From NCBI RefSeq assembly GCF_003217515.1, contig NZ_QJSX01000002.1:21242-85241 (forward strand): a stretch of 64,000 nucleotides of DNA, written 5' to 3'. The translations under genes were made by a program, and so were the position numbers. The notes beneath the pieces are model-generated. The model was not told the DNA's origin and searched no databases. It worked only from the letters and a program-made list of their open reading frames with translations. This stretch comes from Deinococcus yavapaiensis KR-236. Lineage in GTDB: Bacteria; Deinococcota; Deinococci; Deinococcales; Deinococcaceae. Shown piece by piece: positions 26,101 to 34,322 of the stretch; the first letter of the stretch is position 1, and the number at the start of each line of letters is the position of its first letter.

Positions 26101-26841
26101 GCCGCTCGTAACGTACACTTCGCGGCCCTTCGAGAGGTCGATGAACAGGTCGGCGCCCGGGTCCTTGTCGTCGCCCTTGTGGACGATGAAGCCGACCTTC
26201 TTCGCCGCGTCCTTGAGGGGCACGTCCCAGTACACGCCGCTTTCGTTCTTGCCGGTCGGCGTGAGCGGCTTGGCCCAGTCGACGCTCACCGTGATGTCTT
26301 CCCACGCGTGCAGGCCCCACCCGTCGTAGTTGCCGTCGGGACGGAAATAGTAGATGCGCGCGAAGCCTTCCTTGACGGGCGTCTGGGTCGCCGTGCTCGC
26401 CGCCGCGCTGGCGGCGGGCGCCGCTTGCGCGACCGTCTGCGCCTCGGGTTTCTTCGTGGCATCCACGCCCGCCGCGCCCTTGGCGTAGCTCACGAGGGTC
26501 GAGCCGGACTTGATCCACAACTCGCGGCCCTTCGAGAGGTCGGCCCACAAGTCGGCGCCGGGGTCCTTGTCGTCGCCCTTGTGAACGATCAGGCCCAGCG
26601 CCTTCGCGTTCGGCTTGAGCTTCACGTCGAAGAATACGCTGTCGGCGTCCTTGCCGCTCGCCGCGAGCGGCTTGTCCCACGCCACGTTCTCGGTGGTGTC
26701 TTCCCAAACGTGCAGACCCCACCCCGTGTAGTTGCCGTCGGCACGTTGGTAGTGAACACGCGCCACTCCTTCGGGAATGGCTGTTTGCGCCACCGCCGAG
26801 GCGGCGAGCGCGAGCGTCGCGAGCATCGCAAATTTTCTCAC
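23143..26841 (-). CDS. secreted pullulanase with three CBM41 domains
   Basis: A 1232-residue exported alpha-1,6-glucosidase that debranches pullulan, starch or glycogen fragments. The signal peptide is residues 1-~19. Three CBM41 (PUD) domains follow, at about 26-120, 160-255 and 270-365, each with a DGNYxGWGLHxWED motif and a KGDDKDPG loop. Next come N-terminal/CBM48-like modules (about 370-590) and a GH13 barrel with QDVVYNHT, nucleophile D835 (GFRFDLMG), acid/base E872 (YGEGWDF) and D1000 (SAHDNQ), then a C-terminal beta domain. GTG 26841 has AAGGAG 5 nt upstream. Type I pullulanases often have one CBM41, so three copies are notable. Confidence 0.95.
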   Translation of the reverse strand: MRKFAMLATLALAASAVAQTAIPEGVARVHYQRADGNYTGWGLHVWEDTTENVAWDKPLAASGKDADSVFFDVKLKPNAKALGLIVHKGDDKDPGADLWADLSKGRELWIKSGSTLVSYAKGAAGVDATKKPEAQTVAQAAPAASAAASTATQTPVKEGFARIYYFRPDGNYDGWGLHAWEDITVSVDWAKPLTPTGKNESGVYWDVPLKDAAKKVGFIVHKGDDKDPGADLFIDLSKGREVYVTSGKAEFAYQNPRPSAPAVPANAVRVNYFRPDGNYTGWGLHAWEDTTAQVEWTKPLNPTGTTDFGVYWDVPMKTDWAKLGFLIHKGDDKDPGPDMFVNKADGNQVWIVSGQSTIYKQRPDTSVRTVGDLTKMQAIWVSRDTLAVKPELLANGALVNLYYAPAAGLKLTPTGVTGGQSVPLLPVDGGLTAAQRARFPHLAGYAAVRVRSEDAAKLPEILRSQTAVSSTGLDDKLVDVTGTQIAGALDDLYFYGGQLGATWQGNVPSLRLWAPTAQSVKLHLFDAATGGTARVTDMRRDGGTWTITGANDWKGKYYLYEVNVYSPYTQKVERNLVTDPYSVALSLNSARSQLVNLSDAAFKPNGWDALKKPELRSVSDLTLYELHVRDFSAIDTTVPANQRGTYLAFTQQGANGMKHLKALAQAGLKAVHLLPTFDIATIEENKANWKSPGDLAKLPANSDAQQAAANAVRDQDAFNWGYDPYHYNVPEGSYAVNPDQRTLEYRTMVAALNGAGLRVVQDVVYNHTNASGQADRSVLDKIVPSYYQRLNLNGVVENSTCCSNTASENRMMEKLMVDSVVFWAKSYKIDGFRFDLMGHHMVSNMQAVRRALDALTLDKDGVDGKKIYVYGEGWDFGEVQGGKRGANATQVRLFGQGIGTFNDRIRDAIRGGSPFGGLQEQGFATGLVTIPNGQAANTDRTRLARLTDWIKIGLTGNLRDYRLVNGQGQTVTGGQIDYNGAPAGYAASPRESINYSSAHDNQTLFDAILLKAPANATTAQRVRMNDLAMSVVAFGQGIPFFHAGEEMLRSKSFDTDSYNSGDWFNAIDWTGKDNGFGRGLPPAEKNGSNWDLYRPLLGNAALKPTVADVTRATDHMREILGIRASSSLFRMETAQQVQQGLTFLNNGPSATPGLIVMRLTGQTSATNPYRNVLVVFNAGAAAVNFSDASLRDLNLELHPIFAKSTDAIVKQSRFANGTASVPGLTTAVFVGR

Positions 26842-26859
26842 AATTTCTCCTTCGAGGTC

Positions 26860-26889
26860 ATTTTATCGGAATTGCTTCCACGTAGACAA
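26860..26889 (-). promoter_or_regulatory. sigma70-type promoter of the pullulanase gene
   Basis: On the minus strand, TTGTCT (26884-26889) and TAAAAT (26860-26865) are separated by 18 nt, 19 nt before the start codon. This gene has a conventional leader with a ribosome site. Confidence 0.7.
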
Positions 26890-26922
26890 ACCTCCGATGA
26901 ATGAACGAAACGTCAAGCTTCC

Positions 26923-27954
26923 TCACGGCTTCGCCTTCACCACGATCGCGTTCGCGAGGGCGCGTCCCGACGGCGTCACGACGCGCCCGCCGCACACGAG
27001 ACCGCTCGACGCGCCTCCGTCGAGGTTCATCGCGTCGATCGCGCCGAGCGACCGCAGTACGCTCGCCGTCTGCGCGATCGACGCGTTCGCCATCGTCACG
27101 AGGAGCAACTCGCCGCTCGCCGTCAAGCCCACCGCCGACCTCGCCGTGCGCGCCGTCAACACCTTCGCGTCCCGAAATCCCTCGGCGGCGGGATTCGCCA
27201 CGACTCGCCCGCCCGACACCAACAGCGGCCCCGCGCCGACGCCGAACCGAACGTTCAACTCGCCGTTCGCCGCGTCCACGACGCGGTACGTCACGCTCGC
27301 CCCGACCGAAAAGCGATGGGCGAGTTGCGCGACCTCCACGCCGTCGAGCGCGATCACGAAGCCGTCCGCGGGCACGAAGACGGCTTCTCGCCGCGTCACA
27401 CGCGTCACGACGCCGCCGCGAACGACCACGGCGGCGTCGGGGGCGAAGGTCAAACGCGGACCGAAGTCCGGCGTGAAGACGTAACTGTAGTTCGAAGTCC
27501 TCGGGGTGACGTTGAGGTTGTACGCGTACCACGACGACGATCCGACCGCGCCGCGAATGCGCAAGTCCTCGCGTACGAACCGCATCCGCCCGTCGAACCC
27601 GACGTCCAAGCGCGTCCCGCTCGAACCGAGGTGCAAGGCCCGCCCTTCCACGACCACCGTGCCGTACGGCTCGCCCGTCTCACCCGCGTACGCCGCGAGA
27701 AACGTTCCGTTGATCGCGCATTCCGCTTTCGCCGCCGTCGCGATGCTCAGCAGGGACGCGTTCGAGTGCACGCGCGACCCCGCCGTCGCAACCCGCACCT
27801 CGTACTGCGAAAGCGGCACGCGCACGACCGTCGCCGAGACGCTCACGCCGTTCGCTTGCACGACTCGACGTTGCGGCGCGAGCGTCGCGAACGCCAGCGA
27901 GCCGAGCGCCGACAACGCCAAAGCCGCCCACTTCCTCCCGACGGTCGGATTCAC
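26923..27954 (-). CDS. phosphodiester glycosidase family (NAGPA-like) protein
   Basis: 343 residues with an N-terminal signal/anchor (WAALALSALGSLAFATLA). The NAGPA-domain core is visible: AECAINGTFLA, EPYGTVVVEG and the C-terminal AMNLDGGASSGLVCGG motif. The family includes phosphodiester alpha-GlcNAcase and exopolysaccharide-related hydrolases. It is probably an extracellular hydrolase of glycan or teichoic-type phosphodiesters. The GTG 27954 start lacks a clear ribosome site. It lies 81 nt upstream of the pullulanase start and is transcribed in the same direction. Confidence 0.85.
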   Translation of the reverse strand: MNPTVGRKWAALALSALGSLAFATLAPQRRVVQANGVSVSATVVRVPLSQYEVRVATAGSRVHSNASLLSIATAAKAECAINGTFLAAYAGETGEPYGTVVVEGRALHLGSSGTRLDVGFDGRMRFVREDLRIRGAVGSSSWYAYNLNVTPRTSNYSYVFTPDFGPRLTFAPDAAVVVRGGVVTRVTRREAVFVPADGFVIALDGVEVAQLAHRFSVGASVTYRVVDAANGELNVRFGVGAGPLLVSGGRVVANPAAEGFRDAKVLTARTARSAVGLTASGELLLVTMANASIAQTASVLRSLGAIDAMNLDGGASSGLVCGGRVVTPSGRALANAIVVKAKP

Positions 27955-28048
27955 ACGGCCATTGTGATCCTTCGCCGCCCGATCATGCGACCTTCAGAGT
28001 GTGCCGGGTCCTCGTGCGCGGCCCGCGCAACTCGCGTACCAAGAAGAC

Positions 28049-28702
28049 ATGACCCGCCCCGAATCGCGCCCCGCCGCGCGCAACGCCGGAACGCCCCCGA
28101 CGGCGCTCAGCCACATTATCGGACGGTCGCGCTTCATCGTGATTGTGGCCGTCGTCGCCGTGATGCTCGTCGCCGTGTCCCTCTTCCTGCTCGGCGTCGT
28201 TCAAGCCGCGCAAGGCGTGTGGGGCGCGTGGCGAGAAGTGCTGAGCGGCAACTTCCAAGCGACGACGCTCACCGTGGAGTTCCTGGAGATCGTCTCCACG
28301 ATGCTCAAGGCCGTCGTGTTCTACATCATCGGCGTGGGCCTCTACTCGCTGTTCATCGCGCCCCTCAACCTCACGCTCAGCCTCGGCGTCGAGACCCTGT
28401 CCGACCTCGAAAGCAAGGTCGTGAGCGTCGTCATCGTGATTCTCGCCGTGACTTTCCTGGAGCACTTCATTCGCTGGGAAGAACCGCTCGAGACGCTGCA
28501 GTTCGGCGGTGCGCTCGCGTCGGTCGTGTTCGCCCTCGTGTTCTTTCAGCGCTACAGCCACAAAGTCAAGGAGGAGCAGCAAACTCACAATCCCGACGCG
28601 CAAGCCCGCGCCCAAAAGGAACTGTTCGAGAAGGACAACGAGGAGCGCGTCATTCGCGACGACGAGATCAAGCCGACTCGTTCCGGGCCGACCCCGGATT
28701 GA
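28049..28702 (+). CDS. YqhA/UPF0114-type membrane protein
   Basis: 217 residues. Three or four membrane helices (IVIVAVVAVMLVAVSLFLLG; MLKAVVFYIIGVGLYSLFIAP; VVSVVIVILAVTFLEHFI) match the UPF0114/YqhA family of unknown function. A charged ~45-residue C-terminal tail is extra. I start at ATG 28049, preceded by AAGAAG; a longer frame begins at 28001. The last 35 nt overlap the convergent gene at 28668. Confidence 0.75.
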   Translation: MTRPESRPAARNAGTPPTALSHIIGRSRFIVIVAVVAVMLVAVSLFLLGVVQAAQGVWGAWREVLSGNFQATTLTVEFLEIVSTMLKAVVFYIIGVGLYSLFIAPLNLTLSLGVETLSDLESKVVSVVIVILAVTFLEHFIRWEEPLETLQFGGALASVVFALVFFQRYSHKVKEEQQTHNPDAQARAQKELFEKDNEERVIRDDEIKPTRSGPTPD

Positions 28703-29006
28703 GTTCGCGCCAGTCCTCGTACGCCAGATACGGAAGCAACGCGAACGAACCGACGAACAGGCTCGCCAAGGCGGCCGGGAAGCGCGCCCTCGACTTTCCG
28801 GCGAGGACCGCGTACAAGGCCCCGAGGGTCGACAACGCACCGACGTCCATGAACATCACGCGGGCGAAGCGCGACTTCTTCAGCGTCGCCACCGTTCCGA
28901 GATCTTGCCCCTCGGGCTTCCACACGCTCGTGAGCACGAGCATCGCCCACAGGCCGAGGTACAACCGAATGCGCTTCTTGCCGGGCCGTCGATACGCTTC
29001 GAACAT
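28668..29006 (-). CDS. small membrane protein of unknown function
   Basis: About 112 residues from ATG 29006 (a GTG at 29054 would add 16). There are two or three hydrophobic segments (LYLGLWAMLVLTSVW; LSTLGALYAVLAG; ALASLFVGSFALLPYLAY) with basic stretches between. No family is recognised. It overlaps the 3' end of the convergent YqhA-like gene by 35 nt and is divergent from ygfZ. Confidence 0.6.
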   Translation of the reverse strand: MFEAYRRPGKKRIRLYLGLWAMLVLTSVWKPEGQDLGTVATLKKSRFARVMFMDVGALSTLGALYAVLAGKSRARFPAALASLFVGSFALLPYLAYEDWRELNPGSARNESA

Positions 29007-29068
29007 GCCTTCACGGTAAGCTTCGCGCAAGGGCAAACCAGCATTCTTTCCCACGACTTCACAGGCAC

Positions 29069-29074
29069 TACCCT
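29069..29074 (+). promoter_or_regulatory. -10 box of leaderless promoter
   Basis: TACCCT, 6 nt before ATG 29081. Confidence 0.45.
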
Positions 29075-29080
29075 GAGGTC

Positions 29081-29950
29081 ATGCGTTTCACCCACCTTCC
29101 TTCCAGCTCACTGCGCCTCACCGGAGCCGACCGCGTGGACTTCGTGCAAGGGCAGATGACGAACGACTTGAAGCGCGCCTCCGTGCCCGGCATGGTCGAG
29201 GCGTGCTTCTTGAACGTGCGAGGACAAATCGAATTTCACGCTCGCGTGTACAAGCGTACGGACGACGTGTACCTGCACCTCGCTTCAGGGGAAGCCCCGA
29301 AACTCGCCGAGCGACTCCGAAAGTACGTCATCTTCGATCAAGTCGAACTCGAAGACTTGTCGGACACGCTGAGCACCCTGCACGTGTGGACCGAGGACTT
29401 GCCCGGCTGGCAAGCCAACGGACCGGACACGCGAAGCTTCGACCTCGAAGGCACGGCGGCGCTCGCCTCTCGCGTGAACCGCACCGGCCGCCCTGGACTG
29501 GACGTGCACGTCCTGACGCGTCACCTCGAGCGCGTCGTGCCTCACCTCGGCGAGCCCGTCTCGCTCGACGAACTCAACCGCGCGCGCGTCCTCGCCGGAA
29601 TTCCCGACGTTCACGAGGACCGTTTGCAAGGAAACCTCTTGCAGGAAGTCGGGCTCGAGCCCGCCATCTCTTACCGAAAAGGTTGTTACGTGGGGCAAGA
29701 GATCATGGCCCGCCTCGAAGCGCGCGGCAACACGCGCTTCCGACTCGCCGCGCTGCAAGGCGCGGACCTTCCCTCGTTCGCGGACGTCACGTCGAACGGC
29801 AAATCGGTCGGTACGACGGGCGCGTCCATCGGCGAGCGCGTCCTCGTGAAGCTTCGCAAGGAAGTCGAGGTCGGCGCGACCGTCGACGTGGGCGGCGTGA
29901 CCGCGGTCGTCGTGGAGGCGCGGCCCGTGCCGCACACGGCCGAAGGATGA
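29081..29950 (+). CDS. ygfZ: folate-binding YgfZ-type protein
   Basis: A 289-residue tetrahydrofolate-binding protein related to GcvT, involved in repair or maturation of Fe-S enzymes. The diagnostic motif K-G-C-Y-V-G-Q-E is at 200-207, with its conserved Cys202, and GQMTNDL at 24-30 is the N-terminal family motif. It is translationally coupled (ATGA) to a small membrane-protein gene. Confidence 0.93.
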   Translation: MRFTHLPSSSLRLTGADRVDFVQGQMTNDLKRASVPGMVEACFLNVRGQIEFHARVYKRTDDVYLHLASGEAPKLAERLRKYVIFDQVELEDLSDTLSTLHVWTEDLPGWQANGPDTRSFDLEGTAALASRVNRTGRPGLDVHVLTRHLERVVPHLGEPVSLDELNRARVLAGIPDVHEDRLQGNLLQEVGLEPAISYRKGCYVGQEIMARLEARGNTRFRLAALQGADLPSFADVTSNGKSVGTTGASIGERVLVKLRKEVEVGATVDVGGVTAVVVEARPVPHTAEG

Positions 29951-30399
29951 AGCTCTTTTCCCGCTCGCGCGCCCTCGGCAAGCATCCGACGCTCGGCGAA
30001 CTCGCCCTCGCCTTGCGAGAAGCGTACTTCACGACCCTCGCCTTGTACGCCGTGCCGGGCTTGCTGCTCGGCGCGGTCCTCGGGCGTGGGGACGTCGGCG
30101 CGGTCGGCCTCGTCGGTCTCGTCGTGATCGCCTTGCTGCTCGCGGTCGTGACCTGGTTTCTCGCCGACCGCACGCGGCGTGACGAGCAGTCCCCGCTTCA
30201 AGGCGCGATTCGCGCGAGTATTCAAGCCGCCTCGTCGCCCGCCGTGCCTTTCTTGCTCGCGTGCGCCGTGTGGCGAGACGCGGCGGCGTTCCTGAGCCTG
30301 CTCGCAGTCGCCGCCGTCGCGTTCGTCGTGCTGGGATGGGTGAGCTTGCCGAGTTGGGCGACCTTGAAGTGGAAGCAGTCCGCCAAGCTGCCCTTCTGA
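29947..30399 (+). CDS. small membrane protein coupled to ygfZ
   Basis: A 150-residue protein with four hydrophobic segments (about 30-50, 54-76, 97-115, 118-135). The ATG at 29947 overlaps the ygfZ stop. The family is not recognised. The large frame beginning at 29203 is a shadow over ygfZ. Confidence 0.7.
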   Translation: MKLFSRSRALGKHPTLGELALALREAYFTTLALYAVPGLLLGAVLGRGDVGAVGLVGLVVIALLLAVVTWFLADRTRRDEQSPLQGAIRASIQAASSPAVPFLLACAVWRDAAAFLSLLAVAAVAFVVLGWVSLPSWATLKWKQSAKLPF

Positions 30400-30560
30400 C
30401 GAGCGCCGTCGTGTCAGAAGAGCGGGAATTCCAGGAGGGCCGCGTTCACTTCCCGATGCCGAGGCGACCTTTCGCCCATCCTTGTCGAGTCGTCGATCGG
30501 GCGCGCTCGAATCTTTGGATTCGTTCACGTACACTCCACCCGTCGAATCGCGCCCGTTCG

Positions 30561-30566
30561 TAAAGT
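30561..30566 (+). promoter_or_regulatory. -10 box upstream of the acyltransferase gene
   Basis: TAAAGT, 8 nt before ATG 30575; no ribosome site. Confidence 0.45.
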
Positions 30567-30574
30567 GAACGCGC

Positions 30575-31675
30575 ATGGAGCGACCGGCGAACGTGCTGCC
30601 CGCCCGCCCTCTCCGCGCCGCCGAAAGGCAAGCCGATGGCCCCGAAATCGAGCGCTTGGAGGCCGTCGACGTGACACGCGGCCTCGCCATCGTCGCGGTC
30701 GTCGTGCATCACGTCAGCGGGCTCGCTTTGCCGCTCGCGGCGCCCGGAGTGGCGCACACCGCGTTGGCCGTGCTGAACCGTTCGCTGCTGTTCGTCGTGC
30801 CGACCTTCCTGCTCGTGACGGCGCTCGTGCTGACGCGCTCAGCCCTGCACGCCTTCGATGCGCGCCGCTACTACGCGGCGCGCGCCCGCACGGCGCTCGG
30901 ACCGTACCTCGTGTGGACGGTCTTGTACGTTCTTTTCCGCGTTGCCACGCGTCAGGACGCGCCCGATGTGCTTCTCGACGCCAAGCGCTGGTGGATCTGG
31001 CTGCGTTACGGAAAGGGGTACTTTCACCTGTACTTCCTGCTGATCGCCTTGCAGTTCTACCTCGTGCTGCCGCTCGCGCTGCCACTCGCCCGCAAGCGGC
31101 CCTCTCTCCGGGTGACGCTCGGCGTGGCGCTCGCCGTGCAACTCGCCGTGTTCGCCCTCAATCGCCAAGTGCTTCACCTTCGCTTTCCCGGCACGATGGT
31201 CGCGTGGTACCTTCCGGCGCTCGCGCTCGGCGTGGCGCTCGGCGCGCAGAACGTCGACGTCGCGGCGTGGTGGCGTCGCACGTGGCGGCCCGTGTCACTC
31301 GCGGCGCTCGTGACGTTCTTGTGGTTCGTGCCGCTCGCCGTGACTCTCCTCGATGGTGAGCGAGTCGGGACGTTGGCGTACGCGGCCGCCAACACCGCGT
31401 ATACGGTTTCTGCGGCCCTTGTGGTGTTCGGCTTGTCGCACGCGCTCGTCAAGACGCGCGGTGGGCGCGCGCTCTCGTTTCTCGGAACGGTGAGCTTGCA
31501 AGTGTACTTGCTTCACCCCGCGTTGCTGACCTTGCTCAAGGCGCACCTGCCGACGGGAGGGACGACGCTGGCCGGGGCCGCGATAGGGTTGGCCATCGTC
31601 GCGCTCGGCGTCCCGGTCCTCGTGGCGTGGATGTTGAGGGGCACGCTGCTGTCACGGGTGCTGTTCGGACGTTGA
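30575..31675 (+). CDS. membrane acyltransferase (acyltransferase 3 family)
   Basis: 366 residues with about ten membrane helices. The first has the acyltransferase-3 signature VDVTRGLAIVAVVVHHVSG with the likely catalytic His. A Y-x-x-R-A-R-T region follows it (RRYYAARARTALGPYLVW), and the last helix contains LSFLGTVSLQVYLLHP. Family members O-acetylate sugars or lipids. A hydrophilic 28-residue N-terminus precedes the first helix. It is monocistronic. Confidence 0.88.
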   Translation: MERPANVLPARPLRAAERQADGPEIERLEAVDVTRGLAIVAVVVHHVSGLALPLAAPGVAHTALAVLNRSLLFVVPTFLLVTALVLTRSALHAFDARRYYAARARTALGPYLVWTVLYVLFRVATRQDAPDVLLDAKRWWIWLRYGKGYFHLYFLLIALQFYLVLPLALPLARKRPSLRVTLGVALAVQLAVFALNRQVLHLRFPGTMVAWYLPALALGVALGAQNVDVAAWWRRTWRPVSLAALVTFLWFVPLAVTLLDGERVGTLAYAAANTAYTVSAALVVFGLSHALVKTRGGRALSFLGTVSLQVYLLHPALLTLLKAHLPTGGTTLAGAAIGLAIVALGVPVLVAWMLRGTLLSRVLFGR

Positions 31676-31684
31676 AGGCGGCAC

Positions 31685-31727
31685 GGCGGCGAGTGTTTTG
31701 CCGTAGATCGGCGTGCTCGCCGCCTTT
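31685..31727 (+). terminator. possible terminator between acyltransferase and fmt
   Basis: GGCGGCGAG (31685-31693) pairs with CTCGCCGCC (31716-31724) across a 22-nt loop, followed by TTT. It lies between convergent genes; the long loop makes it weaker than the other hairpins. Confidence 0.4.
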
Positions 31728-31784
31728 CGCGAGAAGCTTCGAGCGCGGCGCTTGGAAACCGGGTCTCGACGAGCGGGAAGGAAG

Positions 31785-32708
31785 TTACGAGGAGAACTCG
31801 AAGCGGTCCCCGAGCTTGCCGCCCGCACCGTTCCACCAATCGCGGGCGTTCATCGGCTTCTTGCCTTCGGGCTGCACGGTGAGGAGTTCCACCGCGCCTT
31901 CCCCGCACGCGACGACGAGACCGTCGCCGAGCGTCAGGACTTCACCCGGCTCGCCTCGACCGCTCGCGGGCCTCAGCGTGTTCACCTTGAGGCTCTTGCC
32001 TTTCCAGGCCGTGAAGCTGCCCGGCCAACCGAAGGTGCCTCGGTAGCGGTCGTACACGCGTTGGGCGGCGTCCGTCCAGCGAAGCTCGCCGTCGGCCTTT
32101 TCCAGCATGCGCGCGTGCGTCGCCAGCGCGTCGTCTTGCGCGGTGGGGGAGAGGTGGTCGAGGTCGCGCAAGGCCCGCACGATGAGGCGGCTCGCCTGCT
32201 CGCTCAAGGCGCCCGCGAGCTCCACGTTCGTCCAGTTCGGCTCGATCGCGAGGGCTTCTTGCAGCAGAATCGGCCCGGTGTCCATGCCTTCGTCCGTCTG
32301 CATGATCGTCGTGCCCGTGACGGTCTCGCCTTCGATGAGGGCCCATTGGATGGGCGCCGCGCCTCGGTACTTCGGCAGAAGGCTCGTGTGCGTGTTGAGG
32401 AAGCCGTGCGGTGGCAACCGCAAAAGGGAGCCCGGCAAGATCTTGCCGTACGCGCACGTCACGGCGACGTCGGCGCCGCTGCTTTGCAGAACCTCTTCGA
32501 ACTCGGCGTTTTTCCGCAGCTTTTGTGGTTGAGCGAGCGACAAGCCGAGTTCGCGCGCGCGAGCGGCGATCGGAGGCGGCGTGAGCTTCAAGCCGCGTCC
32601 GACGGGCTTGTCGGGCTGGGCGACGACGAGGACGACGTCGAACTCGGCGCGCACCGCTTCGAAGACGGGGAGCGCGAAGGCCGGCGAGCCGAAAAACGCG
32701 ACTTTCAA
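31785..32708 (-). CDS. fmt: methionyl-tRNA formyltransferase
   Basis: A 307-residue enzyme that formylates initiator Met-tRNA using 10-formyl-THF. It has the catalytic N106-x-H108 with the following SLLPKYRGAAPI motif, and D144 in EGMDTGP. The C-terminal OB domain spans about 205-307. The start is TTG 32708, with its TTG overlapping the def stop as TTGA; the frame beyond it is a shadow of def. It forms the standard def-fmt operon. Confidence 0.95.
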   Translation of the reverse strand: MKVAFFGSPAFALPVFEAVRAEFDVVLVVAQPDKPVGRGLKLTPPPIAARARELGLSLAQPQKLRKNAEFEEVLQSSGADVAVTCAYGKILPGSLLRLPPHGFLNTHTSLLPKYRGAAPIQWALIEGETVTGTTIMQTDEGMDTGPILLQEALAIEPNWTNVELAGALSEQASRLIVRALRDLDHLSPTAQDDALATHARMLEKADGELRWTDAAQRVYDRYRGTFGWPGSFTAWKGKSLKVNTLRPASGRGEPGEVLTLGDGLVVACGEGAVELLTVQPEGKKPMNARDWWNGAGGKLGDRFEFSS

Positions 32709-33328
32709 GACGCGCGGCCTTCGAGTTCGCGCAGCTTCGCCTTCGCTTTGCGCTGCATCTCGGCGAGGGCTTTGCGGTGGCTGTCCGTCACGGCTTGCGG
32801 CAGGTAGTCGAGGAAGAGCTTGCCGCTCAGGTGATCCGTTTCGTGTTGAAAGACCCTGGCGAGGTAGTCCTCGGCTTCGCCCATCCACTCCTTGCCGTCG
32901 AGATCGGTGTAGCGAATGCGAACTTCCCGGAAGCGCGGCACGTCCTCCTCGTAGATGCCGGGAATGGACAGACAGCCTTCCTGCCCGAGTTCCTTGCGCT
33001 TGTCGAGCACTTCGAGCACGGGATTGATCATCACGTACTCGTGCAGCACGCGCGACTTGAGCGGCGGCTCCTTGCCTTCGTGCTCCTCTTCGTCGTCCTC
33101 GTATTCGGCGGCGACGAACATTCGCACGCCGAGGCCGATTTGCGGCGCGGCGAGGCCCACGCCGCGCGCTTCGTACATCGTCTCCAGCATGTTGCGCGCG
33201 ACGTCACGCAAACTCGTGGCCGTGAAGCCCGGAACGACGACGGGCGCGTTCACATCCGCGATCGGCCTCGCTTTGCCGCGCAGGATCGGGTCGCCATACA
33301 AACGAATAGGGTAGATGGTGTTCGGCAC
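32705..33328 (-). CDS. def: peptide deformylase
   Basis: A 207-residue metalloenzyme that removes formyl from nascent proteins. All three motifs are intact: GVGLAAPQIG (56-65), EGCLS (117-121, metal Cys119) and QHETDH (161-166). An acidic insertion, roughly residues 75-89 (EYEDDEEEHEGKEPP), lengthens the loop between motifs 1 and 2. GTG 33328 lies 10 nt after TACAAT, a probable -10 box. It is coupled to fmt. Confidence 0.95.
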   Translation of the reverse strand: MPNTIYPIRLYGDPILRGKARPIADVNAPVVVPGFTATSLRDVARNMLETMYEARGVGLAAPQIGLGVRMFVAAEYEDDEEEHEGKEPPLKSRVLHEYVMINPVLEVLDKRKELGQEGCLSIPGIYEEDVPRFREVRIRYTDLDGKEWMGEAEDYLARVFQHETDHLSGKLFLDYLPQAVTDSHRKALAEMQRKAKAKLRELEGRAS

Positions 33329-33377
33329 AGTATTCCCAATTGTATCGAGCGTGAAGGCGGCTGGACAGTGAGACCTG

Positions 33378-34322
33378 TCAGGGATTGGCGCCCCTTCTGC
33401 GAACGTCGAGCGTGACCGTCACCATGTCGAGGCTTCGCGCGCCCGTCGGCAAGGCGAGATTCGCGCGCGTCGTGTACTGCCCTTCGCGGTACTGCACGCG
33501 GGCGACGACCCGCGTGAGGCGCGCCAAGGTCGCATCGTCGGCGAGGACGCGTACGCTCGGCGGGTCGACTTCGGCGCTCACGACTTCGAATTCGCGCGGA
33601 GAATCGGCGAGGGTGACGCTCAAGGTCTTGATGGGCAAGTCGCTTTCGTCGGTGCGCGTGACGCTGACGGTGGCGGGATTGAGGCGCAGATTCGTGATGG
33701 GACGCCCGCTGGCGTCGAGCGCGACGAGGCGCGCTTCGATCGTCGTGCCGCGCGCCAAGCTCAAGGGCACGGTGTAGACGTTGGCGACGCTTTCGGCGAC
33801 GCGTTGGGGACCCGTGACTTGCACGGCGTTCGGCGTGACGCCGTACGTGGGAAGGGCGCGGTCGGGAGGCGTGGTGACGGACAGGCGCACGGGAAGCGTG
33901 CGCGTGATGGTGGTGTCGATGAAGCCGCTGGCGACCGTGGGCGAGAAGCGCACGACGCGCAGATCGTCGGGTGCTCGCACGCGAATCGTCGCTTGGAAGT
34001 CTCCTTCGCCGGCGTTCGTGACGTTGATGGTGGAGTCGATCGCCGTCGGGTCGAGGTTTCGCAAGGTGGAGTTCGGCCCGCTGAGCGTGACGCGCACGGT
34101 GCGGCTCGGGACGGTGACGCTGCGCCGCTCGCTGCCGAGCGTGGTGGGCGTGTCGTCCACGATTTGGAGTTGCGTCGTGAAGGAGCGCTCGACGATTTCA
34201 CGTCGATCGGCGGTCGCGCCGAACCACAAGGCGACGGCGACGCCGAGCGCGGCGAGCTTTTGCGGCAAGTTGTGCAAGGTTCGGCGCGTAGCGTACGCCA
34301 GCCAGGAGCGCGGTTGCTTCAC
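33378..34322 (-). CDS. cdaR: YbbR-like regulator of diadenylate cyclase
   Basis: 314 residues. A single membrane helix near the N-terminus (KLAALGVAVALWFGATA) is followed by an extracytoplasmic region of about three to four YbbR repeats (e.g. VRVTLSGPNSTLRNL, VRVLADDATLARLTRV). In other bacteria YbbR/CdaR binds and modulates CdaA. GTG 34322 overlaps the cdaA stop as GTGA. Confidence 0.88.
   Translation of the reverse strand: MKQPRSWLAYATRRTLHNLPQKLAALGVAVALWFGATADRREIVERSFTTQLQIVDDTPTTLGSERRSVTVPSRTVRVTLSGPNSTLRNLDPTAIDSTINVTNAGEGDFQATIRVRAPDDLRVVRFSPTVASGFIDTTITRTLPVRLSVTTPPDRALPTYGVTPNAVQVTGPQRVAESVANVYTVPLSLARGTTIEARLVALDASGRPITNLRLNPATVSVTRTDESDLPIKTLSVTLADSPREFEVVSAEVDPPSVRVLADDATLARLTRVVARVQYREGQYTTRANLALPTGARSLDMVTVTLDVRRRGANP

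Noticed and set aside
23092..26904. A 1270-codon plus-strand open frame antisense to pullulanase
   Set aside because: It mirrors the minus-strand pullulanase, has Arg/Val-rich composition and no domain; GC-rich antisense frames stay open by codon bias.
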